Assembly: GCA_937888935.1 (NCBI GenBank)
Contig: CALARO010000272.1
Coordinates: forward strand, 1 to 6,560
Reading direction: 5' to 3'
Source: an uncultured Clostridia bacterium
GTDB lineage: Bacteria; Bacillota; Clostridia; Christensenellales; Borkfalkiaceae
DNA: 6,560 nucleotides
Numbering within the stretch: position 1 is the stretch's first letter; the number at the start of each line of letters is the position of its first letter. The notes under the pieces were generated by a model that saw only the letters and a program-made list of their open reading frames with translations, had not been told where the DNA came from and searched no databases. Below, piece after piece: positions 1 to 4,669 of the stretch. The position numbers were made by a program, and so were the translations under genes.

Positions 1-726
1 TACGTCGGCTACGACGAGGCGGGACAGCTCACCGAGAAGATAAGGCGCCATCCGTATTCGGTCGTACTCTTCGATGAGATCGAGAAGGCGCATCCGGACG
101 TGTTTAATCTGTTGTTGCAGCTTCTCGACGACGGCAGGCTGACGGACAACAAGGGGCACACGGTGAGCTTTAAAAACGCCGTGGTGATTTTGACGAGCAA
201 CGTGGGCGCGGCGGAAGAGCCGAACACGGTGCGCGCGGGTACGCTCGGTTTCGGCAGGACGGAATACGGTTTAAAATATCAAAACGATGGGGGTATAGGC
301 GGAACGAACGCGGAAAACGCGGAAACGAGCGCGGCGGAACGGCGCGCCTATGCCGAGATGAAAGAACGCATTACGGCGGCTTTGAAAGAACGTTTCCGCC
401 CCGAATTTTTAAATCGTTTGGACGACGTGATCGTGTTTCACCGCCTTACGCTTGCCGACGTGGAAAGGATCGGCGGGAAGTTGCTCGATTCTTTGGCGGC
501 GCGGCTTTTAGAACAGCGCGGCATTGTGCTTTGCGTGACGGACGAAGCGAAGCGGCAGCTGGCGGAAGAAGGGTACGAGCCGGAACTCGGCGCGCGGGAA
601 TTGAAGCGCGTGGTGCAGCGAAAAATCGAAGACAGGTTGTCTGAAGAGATTCTGCTCGGGCGCGTTTCGGCGGGATCGCGCGTGACGGTGGATTGCGAAA
701 ACGGTCAGTTTGTGTTTTTGAACTGA
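1..726 (+). CDS. clpC: ATP-dependent Clp protease ATP-binding subunit ClpC, C-terminal part (5' end outside window)
   Basis: This is the last 241 residues of a Hsp100/Clp AAA+ unfoldase, which uses ATP to thread substrates into the ClpP peptidase in the cytoplasm. The window opens at the tyrosine of the second-module pore loop (YVGY, residues 1-4). Walker B follows (VVLFDEIEKAH, 21-31), then sensor 1 (LTSN, 64-67), the arginine-finger box (RFRPEFLNR, about 131-139) and the sensor 2 GAR (197-199). The ending IEDRLSEEILLG is typical of ClpC rather than ClpB. Walker A, the first AAA+ module and the N-domain lie upstream of the window. Between sensor 1 and the arginine finger the loop is longer than I recall for ClpC, with a Gly/Asn/Ala-rich stretch around residues 86-115. 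The stop is TGA. The next gene begins 61 bp later with no terminator, so co-transcription is likely. The family call is very secure; ClpC versus another Clp class is likely but not proven without the N-terminus. Confidence 0.93.
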   Translation, partial: YVGYDEAGQLTEKIRRHPYSVVLFDEIEKAHPDVFNLLLQLLDDGRLTDNKGHTVSFKNAVVILTSNVGAAEEPNTVRAGTLGFGRTEYGLKYQNDGGIGGTNAENAETSAAERRAYAEMKERITAALKERFRPEFLNRLDDVIVFHRLTLADVERIGGKLLDSLAARLLEQRGIVLCVTDEAKRQLAEEGYEPELGARELKRVVQRKIEDRLSEEILLGRVSAGSRVTVDCENGQFVFLN

Positions 727-787
727 CGAAAAGGCGCGGCGGACGGCGCGGGCGGTATTGGCTATTAAGGCGGTTGAGGCGATAAAA

Positions 788-1507
788 ATGGGTGAAGAAA
801 GGTTTGAAAGAGAAAAAATCGCCGTGGTGACGGGCGGCGTGCGGGGGATCGGTTTTGCGGTTGCTTGCGCGCTGAAAGAGAAAGGGTACAGAGTGTACGC
901 GCTGTATTCGAAAGACGAAAAATCGGCGGGGGCGGCGCAGGGCGCGGGGATTATTCCCGTGAAGGCGGACGTGAGAAGCGAAGCGGAAATCGCGGCGTTT
1001 TTCTCGGTGCTGCGGCATGTGGACGTGCTTGTGAATAACGCGGGAATTTCGATAGCGGCACAGTTACAGGATACTTCGGCGGAAATGCTGGACGAACTGT
1101 ACGCGGTGAACGTGCGCGGGGCATTTTTGTGCGCGCGAGAGGCGGCGAAAAAGATGATTTCGGAGCAGAGCGGGTGCATTATTAACGTTTCCTCGGTGTG
1201 GGGCGAAGCGGGCGGCAGTTGCGAAAGCGCGTATTCGGCTACGAAAGGCGCGTTGATTGCGCTGACGAAAGCTCTTGCGAAAGAACTCGGATATTCGGGG
1301 ATCCGCGTGAATTGCGTTTCGCCGGGGGTGATCGATACGGCGATGAACGCGCGGCTTTCCGCGGAAGATATAGCGGCGCTTCGCGAAGAAATTCCGCTCG
1401 GCAAAATCGGTTTGCCCGAGGACGTTGCAAAAGCCGTAATCGGCTTGATTGAAAGCGAATATGTTACGGGTGCGGACGTGCCTGTGAACGGCGGGTTTTA
1501 TGTGTGA
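788..1507 (+). CDS. SDR-family NAD(P)-dependent oxidoreductase (FabG-like; possible YmfI-type EF-P 5-aminopentanone reductase)
   Basis: A classical short-chain dehydrogenase of 239 residues, probably a soluble cytoplasmic NADP(H)-dependent carbonyl reductase. The Rossmann motif TGGVRGIG is at residues 15-22, NNAG at 83-86, and the catalytic set is Asn108, Ser136, Tyr149 and Lys153 (YSATK). SPGVIDT follows at 178-184 and the chain ends in a VNGGF-type terminus. The block SSVWGEAGGSCE before the catalytic Tyr resembles what I remember of YmfI, the reductase that finishes the 5-aminopentanol modification of elongation factor P, more than housekeeping FabG. That subtype is an inference. I chose ATG 788 because GAGG lies 8 nt upstream and the nucleotide-binding strand starts only ten residues in. 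An in-frame TTG at 758 would add ten residues but has a poorer ribosome site. The gene follows clpC by 61 bp with no terminator and may be read through from it. No terminator with a clear U-run follows immediately. Confidence 0.9.
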   Translation: MGEERFEREKIAVVTGGVRGIGFAVACALKEKGYRVYALYSKDEKSAGAAQGAGIIPVKADVRSEAEIAAFFSVLRHVDVLVNNAGISIAAQLQDTSAEMLDELYAVNVRGAFLCAREAAKKMISEQSGCIINVSSVWGEAGGSCESAYSATKGALIALTKALAKELGYSGIRVNCVSPGVIDTAMNARLSAEDIAALREEIPLGKIGLPEDVAKAVIGLIESEYVTGADVPVNGGFYV

Positions 1508-1570
1508 ATAAGATAAGGCATTTTTGATTGCGTCGGAAAGGGAAATTGCGCTTTCGTAGTTCGATTGCCC

Positions 1571-1691
1571 CTTTGTTTAAAAATTATTTGCAGGGAAAAT
1601 TTTTAAACAAAAAAGAAAAGCAAGCTTTTCTTCATCAGTCCGTTACGCAGACAGAAAGCCGCCGTGCCAGCCATAGTGTGGCGGGCACGGC
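1571..1691. repeat. Cluster of three inverted repeats in a gene-free stretch (candidate interspersed element or structured RNA)
   Basis: The gap between the SDR gene and the lipoprotein promoter (1508-1775) holds no convincing gene. Three inverted repeats stand in a row. The first is a perfect 14-bp AT-rich stem (1572-1585 with 1598-1611). The second is an 8-bp stem with a CAAG loop (1613-1620 with 1625-1632), which could act as a weak terminator for the SDR transcript because its right arm is T-rich. The third is GC-rich: an 8-bp stem (1661-1668 with 1684-1691) enclosing a 4-bp stem (1670-1673 with 1679-1682) across one A/G mismatch. A 66-codon open frame with a TTG start (1528-1728) crosses it but has no ribosome site, and its composition follows the repeats. 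The packing suggests a dispersed repeat or an untranslated RNA; the sequence alone cannot decide. Confidence 0.55.
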
Positions 1692-1775
1692 GAGAAAAGC
1701 CCCCCGAGAGGAAGCCTTGAAATTATGATGGTTTAAAGTTTTTTTGAATAATTTTTGATGAGGCGGCGAAATTGC

Positions 1776-1804
1776 TTGCCTGTTTTTGTTTTCAGTGATA
1801 TAAT
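1776..1804 (+). promoter_or_regulatory. Sigma-A promoter of the lipoprotein gene
   Basis: A -35 of TTGCCT (1776-1781, four of six consensus bases) is 17 bp from a perfect -10 TATAAT (1799-1804). A TGA just before the -10 gives an extended -10. Transcription should start near 1811, leaving a leader of about 109 nt before the lipoprotein start codon. Confidence 0.75.
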
Positions 1805-1827
1805 ATCATCGTAAAATTTATTTTTCC

Positions 1828-1887
1828 GCAAGGGGCGCGCCCCTTGCTTTGGCTTATCCGTGAGGTTAAGGAATAAGCCAAAGCAAG
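1828..1887 (+). promoter_or_regulatory. Structured 5' leader with two overlapping, mutually exclusive hairpins
   Basis: Positions 1828-1847 are a perfect 20-bp palindrome (8-bp stem with a CGCG loop as RNA). Its right end, CTTGC (1843-1847), also begins a perfect 15-bp stem, 1843-1857 pairing with 1873-1887, closed further by CC/GG. The same CTTGC can therefore pair with GCAAG upstream (1828-1832) or downstream (1883-1887). The element starts about 17 nt after the predicted transcription start and ends about 18 nt before the AAGGAG ribosome site. No U-run follows either hairpin, so a terminator is not indicated. It may be a regulatory leader, an mRNA stabiliser or an inserted repeat. Confidence 0.6.
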
Positions 1888-1919
1888 CCGCACTCTTTCG
1901 GAAAGAAGGAGAAAATATT

Positions 1920-3311
1920 ATGAAATTTAACGGCTTTTTCAAGAAATTCGGCGTGTGCGCTTTGTCTGCCGCGCTGTGCGTTTCGGCGTTCGCTTCCTGC
2001 GGGAAAGATGATGGCTCTGGCGAGAAAATCGACGGCAACACCGATATCGCGGAGGTGAAATCGGAACAGGTGAAAGACGAGGCGGCGTGGAAAGCGGCGT
2101 TCGACGTTACGAAGTTTGCCAACTTCACGATGAAGGAAGTAGATACGCAAACGAAAGAGAGCGCAACCGACGTGCGCGGAATTACATACAAGTATGCGGG
2201 CGATAAAGTATATTATTCGACGTACGAAAACGACAGAGATCACGAAAGCGAACGGCACGATGTTTATTTCGCTAAGACGAACGACGTCTGGGCGGCGTAC
2301 GGCATCAACTTTGAAGAAGGCGTGCAAACCACCGAAAGCGAGTACGATATGGAAAATCACCCCGAGTATGAGTATATCGTTTCGGGAAAAATGGGCGTTA
2401 CCCCGATTGAACAGCTTGCCGAAATGGCTACTTTCGATAAGGTGAAGTACGACGAAACCGCGAAAGGGTACTTATACGAAGTGGAAGGGCAAGGCACGGC
2501 GACGATTAAAATCGCAAACGGCTTGTTTGCGGGATATATGATGAAGCAGGAAGACGGATCGGAAGCGCAAGGCAAAACCGAGTATGTAATTAAAGTTTCG
2601 TATTACGATATAGGTTCTACTTCGGTTGTATTGCCCGAGAAAATGGGCAAGCACGCCGATGACAAAAAAGACGATACGAAAGACGATGCGAAAGACGACG
2701 ACAAGAAAGAAGATGAAAAGAAGCCGAGTATAGTTTTAACGGCGGATACCGATTTCGGGGCGTTGGAATCGGAAAAAGTGGACGCCGAGGGCTGGGCGAA
2801 AGCATTTAACGCCGCTTCGTATAGTAATTTTACGGCTTCGTGCACGGCTCTTAACGTGCTTCAAAAAGCTACGGCAACCAGCGGATATTTGCAAGTAGAT
2901 CAGGCGGTAACAAAATTAAAATTGTATTTTTACAAGAATGAAGACGGAAAATATATGGGAATATCAGGCGGGGAAGTGATGGAAATGCCGACTAATGACA
3001 CGCATTATATGCGCGACGGGAAGCCTTTGGCGATGAATTATTCGTGTATATGCCCCGATTTTTCCGAATTTTTCGCAAAATTTACGTATGACGAAACGAA
3101 AAAATCTTACGTATACGAAGGCGAAGGACTTAGAACGAACGCTTATTACGGTACGAGCGGTTCTTATGCCGATTATGTGAAAGCCGAATTGAAAATCGTA
3201 AACGGTCTGGTGGCGTATGTAAGCACAGAAGACACGAATAAAAACAAGTTGGCGACGAAATTTTTCGATTTCGGCGTGACGGCGGTGGATTTGCCCGAAA
3301 TTTCGAAATAA
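1920..3311 (+). CDS. Putative secreted lipoprotein with an internally duplicated domain
   Basis: A protein of 463 residues with no family name I can recognise. The N-terminus is a lipoprotein signal: Lys8-Lys9, a hydrophobic stretch, then AFASC with the lipidated cysteine at residue 27, so the mature chain should be anchored on the outer face of the membrane. Two diverged copies of one domain follow, about 47-241 and 282-461. Shared blocks are an SE[QK]V..E.W..AF opening with a following NFT, a YDET.K.Y.YE.EG block, and a DxGxTxVxLPE end. A highly charged Lys/Asp/Glu linker (about 247-268) joins them and is encoded by a short DNA repeat. The start is fixed by AAGGAG 8 nt upstream and by the signal peptide. 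An in-frame GTG at 1860 lies inside a leader hairpin and would bury the signal peptide. The gene has its own promoter and a terminator after it, so it is probably monocistronic. Ligand and role are unknown. Confidence 0.88.
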   Translation: MKFNGFFKKFGVCALSAALCVSAFASCGKDDGSGEKIDGNTDIAEVKSEQVKDEAAWKAAFDVTKFANFTMKEVDTQTKESATDVRGITYKYAGDKVYYSTYENDRDHESERHDVYFAKTNDVWAAYGINFEEGVQTTESEYDMENHPEYEYIVSGKMGVTPIEQLAEMATFDKVKYDETAKGYLYEVEGQGTATIKIANGLFAGYMMKQEDGSEAQGKTEYVIKVSYYDIGSTSVVLPEKMGKHADDKKDDTKDDAKDDDKKEDEKKPSIVLTADTDFGALESEKVDAEGWAKAFNAASYSNFTASCTALNVLQKATATSGYLQVDQAVTKLKLYFYKNEDGKYMGISGGEVMEMPTNDTHYMRDGKPLAMNYSCICPDFSEFFAKFTYDETKKSYVYEGEGLRTNAYYGTSGSYADYVKAELKIVNGLVAYVSTEDTNKNKLATKFFDFGVTAVDLPEISK

Positions 3312-3344
3312 GTCGGGCGTATTTATTTGATATGAACACGCGAA

Positions 3345-3378
3345 AAGAAGCGGAGAGCGAACGTGCTTTCCGCTTTTT
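3345..3378. terminator. Bidirectional intrinsic terminator between convergent genes
   Basis: An 11-bp stem with one G-T wobble pairs 3348-3358 with 3365-3375 around a 6-nt loop. On the plus strand it runs into five T residues (3374-3378) and serves the lipoprotein gene. On the minus strand it is followed by CTTTTC and serves the small minus-strand gene ending at 3396. Confidence 0.8.
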
Positions 3379-3395
3379 CGATTGGGCGTTTTATG

Positions 3396-3869
3396 CTAAT
3401 TTTTCAGATATTTCGTTATGTACTTTTCAAGCCACTCGCCGCCGAGCGTGCGCAAGGGCGTTTGAGACTGATTGTCTGCGCCGGCGTTTGAGTTTGCGTT
3501 TGAGTTTGCGTTTGCGCCTGTGCCGCGGGCGCCGGTGGGGCGTGCGCCCGTATATGATCCTGTGCCGGTGCTTCCGCTGCTGCCCGTGGTGCTTGTGCTG
3601 CCTGTGGGGCGCGGCGGGGGAACGGGATCGAACGGTTTGCACGGATCGCAGGGATCGTAAGGTTCGCAAGGTTCGCACGGGCGGGGCGTATCGCAAGGCG
3701 GTTTCGGCTCGGGTTTATCTGCGGGTGTACACGGAAATGCCGAAAGCGAGCCTAAAAATTTCAGCATATCTTCCGACTGCTTCAATTTATCGCAAATCGG
3801 CGTTAAATTGCCCTGAAAATCGGGGTTTTGCGTTACGAGATATACGATGAGCAAAGTTAAGGCGTCCAT
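3396..3869 (-). CDS. Hypothetical protein with N-terminal helical module, Cys/Pro tripeptide repeat and Gly/Thr/Ser-rich tail
   Basis: A 157-residue protein I do not recognise. Residues 1-45 look helical: a hydrophobic opening (MDALTLLIVYLVTQNPDF) and then a charged helix (CDKLKQSEDMLKFLGSL). Residues about 48-89 are Cys/Pro-rich with a run of X-[DEK]-P triplets (CEP CEP YDP CDP CKP FDP) containing two CxxC pairs. Residues 90-137 are low-complexity Thr/Gly/Ser, then Ala/Asn/Ser. The C-terminus (LGGEWLEKYITKYLKN) is again helix-like. This module-linker-module plan resembles that of its divergent neighbour at 3934. The ATG at 3869 has no ribosome site, but a TATAAT lies only 6 nt upstream, suggesting a leaderless mRNA. 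The frame stays open upstream to 4121, but that extension lies antisense to the plus-strand gene and is Ala/Pro-rich, as expected for its shadow. The gene ends in TAG before the bidirectional terminator. Balanced codon use and sensible ends argue that it is real. Confidence 0.65.
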   Translation of the reverse strand: MDALTLLIVYLVTQNPDFQGNLTPICDKLKQSEDMLKFLGSLSAFPCTPADKPEPKPPCDTPRPCEPCEPYDPCDPCKPFDPVPPPRPTGSTSTTGSSGSTGTGSYTGARPTGARGTGANANSNANSNAGADNQSQTPLRTLGGEWLEKYITKYLKN

Positions 3870-3933
3870 ACTGACATTATACGCGGCGGCACGGCCCGTT
3901 GGTGACTTCGCATATACTGTTTTGAGGTGTGTT
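3870..3933. promoter_or_regulatory. Divergent promoter region between the two small hypothetical genes
   Basis: This 64-bp gap has a perfect minus-strand -10 (TATAAT, complement of 3876-3881) and a plus-strand TATACT at 3913-3918. Neither has a TTGACA-like -35 at 16-18 bp, so the sigma-factor type is unclear. Both lie unusually close to their start codons: 6 nt for the minus gene and 15 nt for the plus gene. The plus-strand gene has GAGGTG (3924-3929) as its ribosome site. Confidence 0.4.
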
Positions 3934-4293
3934 ATGAAAAGTTTTCGTGATTTTGCTAACCTGAATACGGATGAAAACGGTGCGGCGGGCGTGAACGGCG
4001 GCGCGGGTGCGGCGAACGGCGGCTTGGGCGCGGGCGGCGCGGGCGGTGCGGGCGAAGCGAGAGAAGAAACGGTGACGGCGGAAACGCTGGCGAAGCAGAT
4101 TGCGGCGGCGTATCGCGGCAAAAGCGACAGGGCGGTGCTTGCGGATATAGTATCGTCGGCGGAAAAGGGAAAGCGCGCGGGAACGCTGACGAACGCGGAA
4201 ATCGACGCGTTTTATAAGAGATTTGCGCCGATGTTGAATTTTGTGCAGCGCAAAAAGTTAGAGCAGATTATCGCGCAGTTAAAGAATATCTGA
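3934..4293 (+). CDS. Hypothetical small protein with Gly/Ala-rich linker and basic helical C-terminus
   Basis: A 119-residue protein I do not recognise. A short N-terminal segment (MKSFRDFANLNTDENG) leads into a Gly/Ala/Asn-rich linker at about residues 16-43. A predicted helical domain of about 70 residues follows, with ETLAKQIAAAYRG, a second stretch DRAVLADIVSSAEKG, and a basic end QRKKLEQIIAQLKNI. There is no signal peptide or membrane segment, so it is probably cytoplasmic. I chose ATG 3934 because GAGGTG lies just upstream. An in-frame ATG at 3847 lacks a ribosome site and would overlap the coding start of the divergent gene. The gene is head-to-head with the minus-strand gene at 3869, which has the same layout of helical ends joined by low-complexity sequence, so a shared function is possible. 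A strong hairpin 20 nt after the stop ends it. Confidence 0.75.
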   Translation: MKSFRDFANLNTDENGAAGVNGGAGAANGGLGAGGAGGAGEAREETVTAETLAKQIAAAYRGKSDRAVLADIVSSAEKGKRAGTLTNAEIDAFYKRFAPMLNFVQRKKLEQIIAQLKNI

Positions 4294-4310
4294 GCCGAAA
4301 GAAAGTACAT

Positions 4311-4403
4311 AAAAAATCACCCGCGCGGCATTGCCGAGTGCTTTGCGGGTGATTTTATCGCGTTGTTTTTAATTTGTTTCGGGCGGGCGGCAAACGTTTT
4401 TGT
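4311..4403 (-). ncRNA. Candidate small RNA, about 93 nt, divergent from the LysR-type gene
   Basis: A fully consensus minus-strand promoter (4410-4438) predicts a start near 4403, and an intrinsic terminator with a six-U tail predicts an end near 4311. No plausible reading frame lies between: there is no ATG, and the only TTG opens 12 codons without a ribosome site. The 5' part carries a C-rich stretch (complement of about 4381-4391) flanked by short GTTT/AAAC complementarity that could present it in a loop, and an A-rich stretch follows. The 3' part is the terminator hairpin. It does not match 6S, SRP RNA or tmRNA signatures I know. If the terminator leaks, the transcript would run antisense to the 119-residue gene. 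The boundaries are predictions. Confidence 0.55.
4313..4356. terminator. Strong bidirectional terminator hairpin
   Basis: A perfect 12-bp stem pairs 4313-4324 with 4345-4356 and encloses a smaller CGGC/GCCG hairpin. On the plus strand it ends the 119-residue gene, with only TTTTA after the stem. On the minus strand the stem runs into six T residues (complement of 4311-4316), a better terminator, suited to the small RNA predicted to come from 4403. Confidence 0.8.
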
Positions 4404-4409
4404 GTTTTT

Positions 4410-4438
4410 ATTATATAACTTATTTCTCACAATGTCAA
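4410..4438 (-). promoter_or_regulatory. Perfect sigma-A promoter reading leftward
   Basis: Reading the minus strand, TTGACA (complement of 4433-4438) and TATAAT (complement of 4410-4415) are separated by exactly 17 bp. Both hexamers match consensus at every base. No gene lies immediately downstream on that strand, only the terminator hairpin about 47 bp further on. Confidence 0.85.
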
Positions 4439-4453
4439 CGCTTTATATTATAT

Positions 4454-4473
4454 AAGGAAGAAAAATTTTCCTT
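4454..4473. promoter_or_regulatory. Dyad between divergent promoters (candidate operator)
   Basis: AAGGAA (4454-4459) and TTCCTT (4468-4473) form an inverted repeat with an 8-bp AT spacer. It lies 16 bp upstream of the leftward -35 and about 90 bp upstream of the LysR-type gene's -35. The position suits a regulator site, but the sequence is AT-rich and could form by chance. Confidence 0.35.
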
Positions 4474-4564
4474 TCCCGGAATTTATTTTTTCAAAAAATT
4501 ATTGTCTGAAAAATTAAAGCAAATTTATTTTTTGAAATTTAATTCGAAAAGTCGTTTAAAGCGG

Positions 4565-4593
4565 TTGATTTTTTCGATTATTTATGATATAAT
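4565..4593 (+). promoter_or_regulatory. Sigma-A promoter of the LysR-type regulator gene
   Basis: TTGATT (4565-4570) and TATAAT (4588-4593) are spaced by 17 bp, with TGA just before the -10 as an extended element. The predicted start is near 4600, giving a leader of about 70 nt. Confidence 0.8.
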
Positions 4594-4636
4594 TTGCTTG
4601 GTCGATTGAAAAAACGCTTTTTTTCGTTCGGTCGAT
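4574..4636. repeat. Three phased TCGAT motifs across the promoter and early leader
   Basis: TCGAT occurs at 4574-4578, 4602-4606 and 4632-4636, that is at intervals of 28 and 30 bp, close to three helical turns. The last two are within the longer repeat GGTCGAT. They sit in the promoter spacer and the early transcribed region, where a repressor or an autoregulating LysR protein could bind on one face of the DNA. Confidence 0.35.
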
Positions 4637-4669
4637 AATCTTTTTCTTTGAGGATAATTTGTTTTTTCT

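Noticed and set aside
508..1404. Long minus-strand open frame of 298 codons
   Set aside because: It is antisense to clpC and the SDR gene, whose motifs are unmistakable. GC-rich codons leave the opposite frame open. It has no ribosome site or recognisable motif.
1528..1728. 66-codon open frame with a TTG start
   Set aside because: It has no ribosome site, and its content is set by the inverted repeats it crosses. Kept as a repeat region instead.
1843..1887. Intrinsic terminator in front of the lipoprotein gene
   Set aside because: The stem is strong but is followed by CCGCACTC rather than a U-run, so it cannot end transcription in the standard way.
3332..3850. Plus-strand open frame of 172 codons opposite the Cys/Pro-rich gene
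   Set aside because: It starts inside the bidirectional terminator, is full of Arg and Cys and shows no domain. It is the shadow of the minus-strand low-complexity repeats.
3899..3918. Standard sigma-A promoter TTGGTG/TATACT for the plus-strand small gene
   Set aside because: The spacer is only 8 bp, far below the 16-18 bp needed. Only the -10-like element was recorded.
3870..4121. Upstream extension of the minus-strand small protein to 4121
   Set aside because: The extension is Ala/Pro-rich, exactly what the antisense of the plus-strand Gly/Ala linker would give, and it overlaps the better supported plus-strand gene.
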